Shown: positions 12,061-24,400 of the stretch, in pieces
How the letters are laid out: each line of letters begins with the position of its first letter
Position numbering within the stretch: position 1 is the first letter of the stretch
Assembly: GCA_964017045.1 (NCBI GenBank)
Contig: OZ024806.1
Location: forward strand, 26,932,503 to 26,996,502
Direction: 5' to 3'
Length of the DNA stretch: 64,000 bases
DNA from: Omphiscola glabra
Taxonomy: Eukaryota > Mollusca > Gastropoda > Lymnaeidae
The notes under the pieces: generated by a model
What the model saw: only the letters and a program-made list of their open reading frames with translations
What the model was told of the DNA's origin: nothing
The model's database searches: none
Translations under genes and position numbers: made by a program

Positions 12061-12365
12061 AGTAAACTGCGTTGATGAAGACATCATAAAGAAAAGATGG
12101 AGGTGGATTGGGCATACTCTGAGAAAACCCCCAGATAGCACCACCAGACAATGTCTAACATGGAATCCACAGCGAAAAAGAAAGAGAGGAAGACCTAAGA
12201 ATACATGGAGACGTGAACTAGAGACAGACACGCAAAATATGGGATACAACTGGAAGCAATTGGAAAGGAAAGCACAGGACCGGGATGAGTGGAAAATTCT
12301 TGTGGACGGCCTATGCCCCAGACGGGGTAAAAAGGCATAAGAAGAAGAAGAAGAAGTAAACTGCG
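12061..12365 (+). mobile_element. 5'-truncated RTE-type LINE with an 11-bp target-site duplication
   Basis: The element is 12072-12354. It encodes only the end of an RTE-like ORF2 protein: [36 protein letters not shown] and a final [19 protein letters not shown] before a stop. This is followed at once by a (GAA)n tail. Identical 11-mers AGTAAACTGCG flank it at 12061-12071 and 12355-12365, the signature of target-primed reverse transcription. The clean duplication and open frame suggest a fairly recent insertion. Confidence 0.9.
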
Positions 12366-12865
12366 GTAAACGTGTCATGTACTTTTTATCCTTGTCAAAT
12401 TTTATGGCTATTTTTATACGAATATTTACCAACTGTGTAGAGCTGTCTGATAGCAATCCATCTACGTTGAAAACATGATAATTCGTAAATATATTGCACA
12501 AACATAATACAAAATATTATTACAACATTTCTGAGTAATCGACCGATAGAATGTATTTTATTAAAAAATTTCTAAGGAGAACAGAAATTTATTTTATATA
12601 ACATAAAATTCCATGTTTATATGCTACCCATAAATATGATTGTTTTACTGCGGCTGTGATCAAATTACTTTACTGTGCTAAATAAAAATCAATATTTATT
12701 AAACTGACATAATCTTTCTTTTGTTTGTGGAATGATATTTGTGTATGCAGTTTTACATTATAACTGTAATCGAATTTTATTTGTAAATACTTAAAAATTA
12801 GTCTGCGATTTCACAAGCTTTATTATGTCAATAACCAATCATTGCAGACCTTAAATTGGATATCA

Positions 12866-13170
12866 ATATTTAATATATATATATATATATTGAAATTACA
12901 ATTTTAATCCGGAAAAAAAATGTTATGGGACCTAATACAATCTTGAATAATTGTAAAGAGGTATATGTAAAATATATATATATATATATTGAAATTACAA
13001 TTTTAATCCGGAAAAGAATGTTATGGGACCTAATACAATCTTGAATAATTGTAAAGAGGTATATATAATATATATATATATATATATTGAAATTACAATT
13101 TTAATCCGGAAAAAAATGTTATGGGACCTAATACAATCTTGAATAATTGTAAAGAGGTATATATAATATA
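12866..13170. repeat. Three tandem ~105-bp units, each headed by a TA microsatellite
   Basis: Each unit has a (TA)n run, then TTGAAATTACAATTTTAATC, a CGGAAAA run and ATGTTATGGGACCTAATACA. The three copies are nearly identical except for TA length and A-run length. Confidence 0.95.
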
Positions 13171-13740
13171 TAAAAACACACTCAGTGCTAACACAAGGCT
13201 TACTATTCCATTTCCACGTGTTCAACGTCGTACTCAAAAGTTTTGTTGTTGATGATTAATTAAAGAATTGTGTGTGCTAAATGCTATGGTTGTATGCTAA
13301 GTTGGTACATGGAGATAGACATACAAAGGATGGTCCTCAAATACTCTCCGTATAGTGCATACAACCAATTGATTAATTATAGTTAAAACAGGTAATGATT
13401 TACGCATCACACATTTCAGCTCACCCGGATACTCTCAGGCGTAATGCTTATCTGGTGACTAATGAAAAACTTATTAAAAATGGGATTGGGTAGCCGCATT
13501 ATGATTTATACAATTTATGAACAATTTAAATAGCTAATTAAATGAATTTTTAAACGAAAATAGTAGTAGAATCGCATCGATGTTCGGCCTGACTGACTGT
13601 AGAATTTCCTACTATCTGAAGAATGATCACACCTTTTCATGTTTAAGTAAAGAAATTTAGTAGTGTGTTAATAGTAGCAATTTATGAAACAAAATTACAA
13701 ATAATACAACATCGCAATGAAAAATCAAATAGTCTGTAAG

Positions 13741-14007
13741 CAGGGCAGGACCAAGTACAATCAGCGCCTTGGGCGGACTAGTAAGGCGATTTCGGCGCCC
13801 CTGTCTACCTGAAGTATATACAATGTAATTTATCGTTTCCTTCGCAGTTAAGGGCCGATTTAAGGACGATTTTGACAGGCATGAGTTTGGTGCCAAGGAT
13901 GATTGGCCCTCTCGCCCTTTCTTTCACAGGGCCCTGAGTATATTTAGAGATTGGGGCGTCAGTGCATTACTTTGCCAAGGGCCTCAGCTGCTCTAATGAC
14001 GGCCCTG
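13741..14007. mobile_element. hAT-like MITE with CAGGGC ends
   Basis: It starts CAGGGCAGGACC and ends GACGGCCCTG, whose inverse is CAGGGCCGTC. The inside is GC-richer than the flanks and contains GCGCCTTGGGCGG and GGGCCCTGAG, typical of CAGGGCCG-type hAT MITEs. No clear 8-bp target duplication was found. Confidence 0.55.
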
Positions 14008-15900
14008 ATTGGAATGGACTGCTGAGAAAACTTCTGGCAGGGGTAAATAAGTTTAACTTAAACTTTATGTGCTTTTGAAATACTGTTATTATTATTTTTG
14101 ATTCAAAGCTTGAAAATAAAGTTTTTGTTTTAGTTTATTATTTTAATCGCACTGTACACTAACATTGATGATGTCATACACATGTAATATCAACCACTTT
14201 AACCACTAATAGATGGATACGATAAAAGCGTAAACTTACAATCATGTCGGGCATAATAGATTTGTCCCCCACCTCTGATATCGATTTTATTTGTTGATAT
14301 CTTCCATTCATTGACAGCTTTCTCTGTCAGAGTGAAAAGATTTAGTCTTCCATTCATTGGCAGATTTCTAGTTTGGAGTGAAAAGATTTAGTCTTCGATA
14401 TGCAGTTCTGACTAGAATTCGGTTAGTAAATACTTTAATGGCTCAAATAATAGAGCAGAGGCTCTCTTAAATTTGACACCAACATTGCAGACGAAACGAA
14501 ATAACTTGCTTAATCAGCGGCGTTTAATAGTTGAGGTCATTTGGAGGAGGGGGCCAATTCTAAACGTGTGTCTCATGTGTTGACAGGGAGACACAATTTG
14601 ACAGGATGACCTTGAACAGATTTTACCGCGTAGTGATTTGGGCGTTACAAATAAAAAAAATGAAAAGAAGTTACATTTTATGTAAACGGGTCAACTTCAA
14701 ATGTTTAGATGTACGCACTGTAGTAAAGTAATTCTACTTTGGCGCTATGTGAACACAATGTTACCAGATATTGTAAGCATTAGGAGAGTTGACAATACGG
14801 CTTAAAAATACCGCTGACCCACATCGGCTTAGCGAGATTAAAGCCACTAGGGCGATGCCAAGTTCTTGTCTACAACCTTCCAGAAAAAAAACCTCTGTGG
14901 TCAGCCGAAAAATGTCAGCCCTTATTATGAGGACAACAAGTGTCAACCTTCGGAGGCCCATCCAGTAAATACCCTCTTCCTACGCCAATGTCCTTTCATA
15001 TATATATATATATATTTTTTTTTTTAGTTCCCCCGGGCAGGAGCGCCCCTCCACTTACGCCACTGTTTAACATAAAATGTGAACTGAACATAAACATTTT
15101 ATGAACAAAACGATATAAAGGCCTTACAATGATCGAGAAACTTTCGTCACGGTGTGGTGATTTAACACTTCATACTCCGGTGATTTCAATCTAAGAGTTT
15201 ACGGACGCCTGACGTCAGGACACGTTTTGTGTCTTTGTATTTAGATTGAAACCTGTCATAGAACATACTTCACATTTGTGCTCAACGAGTTCACACTGGG
15301 AGATCATCAATTGATAATTAGAAGTTTATAATGGAACAGCCACTTGCATTATTTTATTTTTTCGTCCTTTAACATAACTTAAAAACTTTATTAAAATTAC
15401 TGTGCACATTTTATACGTGAGCTTGAATATAGCTGAAGAGTCTTAAACAAAATTGTGTGATGGACGCTAAGGAAAGTTGAACCGCGCCTAATGAGGACGA
15501 ACACATTTACTTAACCCTTTAACCTAACCGTCTCAGAGTTTGACACCATTCATGTGTTTATGACCTCTGACCTAACACGCATCGTGTACTTGTTGTATGG
15601 ACTCAAACGTGAATCTGAAAGTGATCATGACTCAAATTAGTGTTTGGAAGCTTTAGGTATTTAAACGGTACAATTTAAAAGGGGACGACATGTAGGATAG
15701 GGACATAGGCATTTGTCTTTCGGTGTTTAAACATGGCAGAGGTTTGTACACGATAGGACACGTCTGGATGTTTTTTTCTTAAAGAAAGTGTCATGTATTC
15801 TTCATGATACAAGGTGACTTTTTTGGGTTAAATGTCGATATAACATGTATATAATATAAATTTAATGTGGATGTAATAAAATGTGTTATGTTTAAATTTT
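14008..15900. other. Intergenic, no gene seen
   Basis: This stretch lies between copy A and copy B. A segment of about 65 bases (TCTTCCATTCATTG...AAAAGATTTAG) is tandemly duplicated at 14300-14395. GC-rich text at 15030-15064 (CCCCCGGGCAGGAG...GCCACTG) resembles a decayed DNA-transposon end. Nothing else is supported. Confidence 0.5.
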
Positions 15901-15904
15901 TTAG

Positions 15905-16045
15905 GTTGCCTACATAGTGACACTAAAATGTTGTGATTTTCTATGTGGTGACACTAACATTTTTAATTGCCTATGTGGTAACACTAAATTGTTATGATTG
16001 CCTATGTGGTAGCAGTAAATGTTGTGATTGCATACGTGGTGGCAC
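15905..16045. repeat. ~34-bp minisatellite, 4-5 degenerate copies
   Basis: Variants of GCCTATGTGGTGACACTAAA plus TGTTGTGATT abut the GC-rich element that follows. Confidence 0.75.
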
Positions 16046-16057
16046 TACTAACGTAAC

Positions 16058-16515
16058 ATAGGAGATGGCGTCGGTGGGCCGTCGAGCGCAAGATATTAAT
16101 GCCCCCCGGGCACCCCTCCACACGGGCCAGCCGCCGGGTTTCCCCGCCCACAGACCGTGCGGCGGCGCGACGGGAACCTCCCTCGTGGCCTAGGAGACTT
16201 CCGTCGACAGAGAACGCTGCGTTTAAAGCGTTCGAGGTCCACTCTCCAAAGGGTCTGGACGGCTTTGCTTCCACTCCGGAGTGAAAGGTGTTGCGTTACT
16301 ACCCCCCACCGCCCAGGGAGTCTTTCAGTCGGGACGTTAAGGTGGGACGAAACGGTTGCCTAGGAGCGGCTTTCTCACGGCCGCGTAGCTAAAATCATCG
16401 GTATAGGCATTCGCCACCCTACCTCATATCCATCAACGGTCGAGATTGCTATTTCAGGATTGGCCTATTGAGCCTTTTGTTGAAGTGTACAAAGCTACTC
16501 CATCGTCTCGCGAAG
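16058..16515 (-). mobile_element. GC-rich dispersed repeat, family G copy 1
   Basis: A sharp GC-rich island in AT-rich DNA. On the minus strand it contains ATGGATATGAGGTAGGGTGG, then CCGATGATTTTAG, GCGGCCGTGAG and GCTCCTAGGCAACC, and ends near GACGCCATCTCCTA. The same blocks occur in the same order on the plus strand at 37.6-37.7 kb. It has no long open frame. I cannot name the family; a retroposon is the most likely class. Confidence 0.65.
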
Positions 16516-16716
16516 ACGGAATGATGCCACAAAAATATATATTTAAAAAAAAAAAGAAACATATTAAACTTTTAAACAATTCAATGAAATGATCATTTTT
16601 AACAACAACAATAAAAGAATAATATATATTTTAAACATAACTAAATCTCAAAGAAAGTTAGTTTAAATACAAATTAATGTTCGAATGGGAGGAATGATTC
16701 AATAAAGTCTATAAGT

Positions 16717-16862
16717 ATATTATATTTAGTGAGATTTCTCTACATTTAACATCATAAAATAAAGTTAATCAACGCATTCAATCAAGTCTATTAGTATATT
16801 ATATTTAATGAGATTTCTCTACATTTTACATCATAAAATAAAGTTTATCAACGCATTTAATC
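16717..16862 (+). promoter_or_regulatory. Tandemly duplicated ~80-bp promoter-proximal segment of copy B
   Basis: Two near-identical copies each contain TATATTATATTTA, GAGATTTCTCTACATTT and CATAAAATAAAG, the last being TATA-like. The second ends 46 bases before the copy B start codon. At 16861 TCTTCTCGTAG could be a 3' splice site for an upstream non-coding exon. Promoter function is inferred from position only. Confidence 0.35.
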
Positions 16863-16907
16863 TTCTCGTAGGTCGGGATTCAAAACACAGAGCAAAGACT
16901 GAACAAG

Positions 16908-18284
16908 ATGAGGATATTTGCACGTTGGAGTGTTCGGATTATCGTCTTCCTACATCTGGTAGCACAGCCAGCTGTCGGGGCGGTGAGTCACGCTGACAGG
17001 TGTACCAGGTGTTCACCGGTGGACGTGAATAACTTTTGCAAAATTGTATTAAAGAAAATAAGATTTAAAAATAAAAAAAATAACAAAAACACAATTTAAA
17101 ATTTTGGGCGTTGATTTTAGAAGCTTTCTGAAGATAACATGAATAATATATATATTTTAAACCAACTAAACACAATGTTGTTCGTATAGATACTTTATGT
17201 GCATTTTTGTTTGCATTTATGTAATTGCACATGATTTATTATTTGTGTTATACTAGCAACTTATTTATGGTATGGGAATGGTGTTTATCACGCTTAGTGA
17301 ATGTAAAACCTAACAGACTGAAGATAATATATTTAAACCAAAATACGTCACAAATACAACGCTTATAGCAACAGCTACACAGTGAAACACCACGCAGCAA
17401 TTGAAAAAAAATATTAACGATGCTTAAACCTTTAACGTAAATGTAAAAAATGATTTATTTTATTTTTGGGGGGAGGGATCTGAGGGGGGGGGGGGGCTAA
17501 AAATTTGAGCGAATTGGTTTCCATCGGCAATAAGTCTATGTGCCAAGCTTCAGCTCGACAGAATGACGAAAAGTGTGTCAATTAGTCTCCCAGCGGTTTT
17601 TCCCCCACACAGAAAGAAGAAACACATGAACAAACGCAAATGTTATAAAGTATTCAATTAAACAACCCATAAAACAAAGGTGTTGGTATAAATCTTTTCT
17701 TTGAATTTCTGAACGACTTAGTCATGGCCAATATTCTTAAAGATTCATTGCGTTATTTTTCTTGTAGCTTTCCTTTAAACACAGGAACAATTTATTTTGG
17801 GTGTTAGGAGAGAGGGGAGAATTCGAGATAATATGTTGTGATCGGCAACGAGTCTATGTGCCACGTTTCAGCTCGATAGGTTGACGGCAAGTGTGCCAAT
17901 TAGCATTCCGAACATTTTTGCTACACACGAACATAAAAGCAGAAGCAGTCATTATAAATGATCTAAAGAGATCAACGCCTATGGACGGTCCCACAGAAAT
18001 TTAAGTTCATAAATCGTTTCATAATAATCGAAAAGACTTCTTATACATTTGAAAAGGTGACTTAAAGTATAGTCTGCACCGAAAGTGTTATTCATTCGCT
18101 TAGATATAAGAGCAGACTTGGTAATAAATTCAGAAGTACATGCATACAATAAAATGGGAACAGCTGGGTGTCAAATGTTGGTTCTTTTTAAGTAAATGGC
18201 ATTCTTAAACACTTGAAATGATCAAGTTAAAAAGAGTAACTATAAGGTCATAAAGTGTAATGATTGGGCTAAACAAGAGATAAA

Positions 18285-18330
<46 letters not shown>

Positions 18331-18368
18331 ATTTAATGCCTGCGCAGATTTCATACATTGTCATATGC

Positions 18369-18400
<32 letters not shown>

Positions 18401-21400
18401 TATATATACACTATTCTTATTAAAATAATTTATTTTGAATGGTATTTTTTGTCAAGCTATTCAGCTATTTATAATAAGATACCATTCGCATTGTTAAACT
18501 TTCCCAGCCTTCCACTTTCACCGTGTTTACACCGGACACTGTGACCATCCCAGTGACCACGACTTCTCTGTTGAAACTCAACAGCAAGGTGAGTAAATCG
18601 ATAGAGCTCACTAAAAAGCACCCAACCTTGTCTAGAAGATACTGTTAAATTGAAGGAGGCCAGAAGCACCCAGACATGTAACACGGTGCAAGAAACACCA
18701 TCAACATTGATAAATTGCATGACATTCCAAAAGACAAGAGTGCACTTCCGTATATTAACATATTTTAATATGTTACGAGGACAGTCAACTTGATTTTAAT
18801 GTTTTCTATACGTTTAGTTTAATGAGTAATTATACAATCAAAAATATTAAACAAATATCTTTATCTCAAGATATCGATTGCTCATTATTATGAATGCCAC
18901 ATACTCTCTTCAAATGCGTTTTCCATCTTTGGGTCAAAGGTAAACTGTGAGGACCCTGACCCTGATGATATTTGCACGTGTCTCGTTGACAGCAACTTTA
19001 TACCGTTTGAGACATTTTGGCTGAATTCTGACGACGGTAAGTTAACATCAGACACATTTTGAGAGTCCTTGGGGGCTTACACTTGAGACCAGCAGTACCC
19101 AGCGATGTTTTAATGGCATGATGGGTGTTAAGGATTTGATTTTGTTATAGCGGGGAGTTGTTCATAATGAAACATTATATAAATTTTGTCTGGTCTTAAT
19201 AAAATGTGTCATATTTCACATTTTAAAATGATTAAATAACTACAACTCGCAGTGGCGTCTAAAGAGAGTAGGAGCCGGAGGGGTCTTCCATCGCTGTTAA
19301 TATTTTTTTAAATTAATATATAGAATTGGCAATTTTGGTCAAATGTATTTTTTTTTTTCGTGGAAGTTTTGCATAAAAGAAATTTGACGGCACCATGTGG
19401 CATTTATCATAGAAAGCATTTTCTTTCATACTAATAAACCAAACAGTTCATTCTGCGTTCCACATGCGTGGCTTTGTCTTACTATATTTCCAGGATACTA
19501 TGTTTACTATGATGCTACCAGCCCCCTCGTGCAAGGTACGACCTATCCCGTCCGAGTGGCATGCCGGCAAAATAACCTCAACATGTGAGTACATTATCAT
19601 CAAACACAGCAACAGACAGTAATGCCAACGTCATCAAACAACAGAACACACACACTTGAATCGTCATCCAACCACTGAAAACACTTACACCATCTTCAAA
19701 CAACTAAACACTCATACTTACATCGGTATGAAACAACGGAATTGAGTAATAACGGGGTGGGATTGCAATCAGACTAGAAACATGATACATAGGGAAAAAT
19801 CTATTTATCTCTTACATACCTATGTTCTGACACATTCCTCTTACTGCCCAATCAGATACTACATTTCAGTTAAGTGTTTAATTTTATTAAATTTATTTTT
19901 TACTGTTGTTTGTTCGCTAATGAAGGTTTTTTGACGACGCTTTCTTTGTTTTGTTGCATTCCTTTTTTTAAATTTTTACCGTCCTGTATTTTTAAAATTT
20001 CCATAACAAAAAATATACACACAACACCCAAACACTCACACACATGTACACAGAAAAACGCAAACATATACACCACATCTTAACACACAAATCATAACTC
20101 ACACACACACAAACCTACATCACGCATGCACACATACAAAAACACATGCTCAACTCCCAAACAATTATATAAAACCCAACACACAAGACCCAAACACACA
20201 TACGCACCAAATCCCAGTACACGTACAAGCAAAACCCCCAACACACGTACACTCCGTATCCAAAGACTTATACACACACCCCAAGACACATATACACATC
20301 ATCCAAACACACATATAAAAAACATCCAAAGACACATAAAAACAGATATACATACTCACCACAACTCATCACACATACTCACCACACCCTAATACACATC
20401 CCAAAAACATACACACACCAAACCATTTCACATGCGCACAACACACCAACACACATACAGACAACATCATACACTCAAACTCATATAATAGCTGACACAT
20501 AAACAACCAGCCATCACGCGCACACGCACACATACATATACACTCTACCGATTCAAAACTACATAGAATACACTAAAACCTCGACACATATACACCAGAC
20601 ATTCTTACATACAAACACACAACTAAACGTATCGTATCTTTGCTCTCAGCATCTCCAGACGAACTCTGAACGTAGTGGTAACGACAAACTCTGCGCCAAC
20701 ATTTACAAACCCAGGTATTTATTGAAACGCTTTCAGCCAACTCAGACAAAACAAGTGTCTTGGATCATGCAAAAAATATTGTATCAAATAAGAATATTTA
20801 TAGTCTCCGTAACCGTACACAAATATCACACAGACTTTTTATTTAAACATCTTTTTCAAAGAAAGTGTGTCAAAGAGTTATTTTGTCTTTCACAATCGTC
20901 ACACAAACGTCACAATATCACAACCGCTCATAGAATAAGGATATCTCAACCTCTTATAGAATACGGATATTCCAAACTGTAATAGTATAAGGATATTACA
21001 ACCTCTTAACGCATTTGGATATCAGAACCTCTCAAAGTATAAGGATATCCCAACCTCTCATGGTATAAGGATATCACACACGCAATTCACCATCTCTGCA
21101 TCATTTTCGATAACCATTATTTGCATTCAGATTGCCCCATCTAACTTTTCACTTCATATTTCTATATTGTATACCCTACTCACCTCCCTTGTTATTGCCA
21201 GTATCAAAACAACCCCGCCCCCAGTTCACTCCGGTAGACAAGAGAGTCTACCCAAGCACTGAGTAACTTACGGGGGTTTTCGGGTGGAGCGGTCCGCTCC
21301 GTGCTATAAATTTTACATTTATGGGCGTCATTTTCAGCCTAGCTACGTCACTACATGCACTCCACTCCTTTTTTGAACTTTCGAATATTGTACACACCAG

Positions 21401-24400
21401 TACCCCCTCTCTAAACGCTAATATCCTCCACCCCAGCCACCTCCACTGTGACCATCAGTGCCAAAAGCACCCCACAGTTTACCCAGATTGACAAGGCGGT
21501 CTACACCGATCCTGAGAATGATGCTGTGACTTTCACCATGACGTCAAACCCTAACGTTGGATACTTTACTGTTGGCGCTGGTAGGTACATATGGGTTTAG
21601 GTACTGCTAGGTAAACATGACAGTCAGTGTTGGTAGATATACTACATTTTCGGTACTGCTAATTATAAATATAAGTCAGTTTCGTAGTTAAACAGCATGT
21701 TCGTTACATCTAGGTATACATATTAGTGAGTGTCGTAGTTAAACATCATGTTTGGTACTGCTAGATATACATATTAGTCAGTATCGTAGTTAAACATCAT
21801 GTTTGGTATTGCTAGGTATACATATTAGTCAGTATCGTAGTCAAACATCATGTTTGGTATTGCTAGGTATACATATTAGTCAGTGTCGTAGTCAAACATC
21901 ATGTTTGGTATTGCTAGGTATACATATTAGTCAGTGTCGTAGGGATAGTTTCCTATTGGCACTGGGCAGTGTAGCTAAAAAAAGAACGCTGTCATTTTCA
22001 AGACATACTCTACTGCAAGCATTTTACTTCAATATGGATGTCTTCAAATGATCAAACTGAAGCTATTGAATCACTCTACGTTTCACATTTTGAGAACGTT
22101 TTGGTGGACTTCACAAACATGGTTGTAATCGATTCCTTTGTAGTCTTGTTCACAATACAGTTCAATATAACTTTATGTATATAGATATGCATCCAGCGTT
22201 AAGTACAAACTTTATGCGTTAACGAATATGAACATATGTGAGCAAAATTATTTCGTGCATATTTTATAGCTCTACCATGATAACGATATTGATTCTAACA
22301 TTTTTTTGTTCAATCTTCTCATTAGTATTTTCACTAAATTTTGGCAAAATATAAACAAGTATCTCCATGTAAAATATACAAAGCTTTGAAACCAAAATGA
22401 ATTGGGAATATTTTTGTGAAAGAAATTGTCCTTAAAAATTATTATTTTTTTGTTGAAAACGTGTAAAGTAAAGTAAGGAAAACAATTGTTCGACGCTGCA
22501 CTGATATGGCCCAACAAACAATGTCAAATTTAGTTTAATGACTCACTTCAAATCGTTCTCAAATATCAGCAGTGGTGTTAGTCATAATTCCATGATGCTA
22601 TAACAGACCTATTCAATTAATTTGACTTAACCTGTTTGGTTATATCAGTCAATGCTCCTACTCTGTTCTCACTCTCTAGGTGACGGCGTCATCACGGCAG
22701 CTGTAGACATGCAGACGGCCACGACACTGACGCATATACTGACAGTGTCAGCCAGTGACTCGTACAACACAGTCAGCCCGGCCTTCATTCTTTACGTCAT
22801 AATAACAGGTCAGTCTAGTCATGTTAGCTGGCCAGTCTAGTCATGTTAGCTGGCCAGTCTAGTCATGTTAGCTGGCCAGTCTAGTCATGTTAGCTGGCCA
22901 GTCTAGTCATGTTAGCTGGCCAGTCTAGTCATGTTAGCTGGTTACTCTAGTCGTGTTAGCTGTCATGCTAGTCATGTTGGGTGGTCAGTCTAATCATGTT
23001 GGCTGGTCAGTCTAGTCATGTTGGCTGGTCAGTCTAGTCATGTTGGCTGGTCAGTCTAGTCATGTTAGCTGGTTACTCTAGTCATGTTAGCTGTCATGCT
23101 AGTCATGTTGGGTGGTCAGTCTAATCATGTTGGCTGGTCAGTCTAGTCATGTTGGCTGGTCAGTCTAGTCATGTTGGCTGGTCAGTCTAGTCATAATAGC
23201 TGGTTACTCTAGTCATGTTAGCTGGCCAGTCTAGTCATGTTGGCTGGCCAGTCTAGTCATGTTAGCTGTCATGCTAGTCATGTTGGATGGTCAGTCTAAT
23301 CATGTTGGCTGATCAGGCTAATCGTGTTGGCTGGTCAGTCTAGCCATGTTGGCTGGTCAGTCTAGTCATGTTAGTTGGTTACTCAAGTCATGTTAGCTGT
23401 CACCCAAGTCATGTTGGCTGGTCAGTCTAGTCATACTGGCTTGTCAATCTAATCATGTTGACTAGTCTGTCTAGCCATGTTTGCTGCTCAGTCTGGTCAT
23501 GTTGGATGGTCAGTTTTGTCATGTCGGCTGGTCAGTCTAGTCATGTCAGCTGGTCACTTTAGCCCTGCTTTCTGGTCCCACTTGATCAATTGTTGTCAGC
23601 TGTCGTGAAACTGTTTTCGCCCCTTCACACACATCTATGTTTTTAACCCTCCATACACTGCATGTTTTTACCCCCTCTATACACCACTATGTTTTTACCC
23701 ATCCATATACCTCTATGATTTACCCTTCCAGACACCGCATGTTTTTACCCCTCTTTACCCCGCTATGTTTTTACCCCTCCAGATACCTCTATGTTTTACA
23801 CGTCCAGATAACTCTATGTTTTACCCGTCCATACACGCTATGTTTTACCCATCCATACACAGCTTTGTTTCTACCCATCCAAACACCGCAATGTTTTTAC
23901 CCTTTTTACCTTCCATTAACTCCACCTGTATTTTTGTCTCTATAATGTGAACTACTAAAAAGCAACATTAGCCCCAGGCTACATCTGTTTGTGATCAACT
24001 TAGTTTTATAAAAGCGTCCCTTCTTTTTCTTGAAAATGTCTATTTGTTAATCAGAATGAATGAATTTATGTGATATGTCAAACTGTATAAATTAGGTAAC
24101 TATATAACATGTCAGTAAATTTAGCTATCACTCAAAACTTTTTCATGTCATTTTCAAACACGAACATCTGGAAGCAGAAAGGACATAATGCTTTAAAGTC
24201 CGTTTCCATTTGTGTCTGCAGACCAGAACAAGGCGCCGAAGATGACAGGTCTTCCCGCAACCGTCTTCTTACATGAAAACTCACTCGCAGGTGACGTCAT
24301 TGTGGGTCTTGGAATCACTGACGACACGAGCAAGGGACTCAGCCCCACCTGTTCGTCCACCTATTCGCCTGACAACGTCAAGTTCACATATAATTCCGCG

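Larger units (their letters stand above)
5895..13540 (+). repeat. Left copy of an old segmental duplication (right copy 40.0-44.9 kb)
   Basis: Four blocks occur in the same order and orientation in both places: 5895-6130 with 40045-40225; the 26-bp array at 6535-7235 with 40555-40870; 7855-8640, which carries a cadherin tail exon, with 42905-43690; and 13340-13540 with 44640-44850. Sequence between blocks has diverged or been replaced by insertions. Similarity is patchy by eye, so the duplication is old. Confidence 0.75.
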
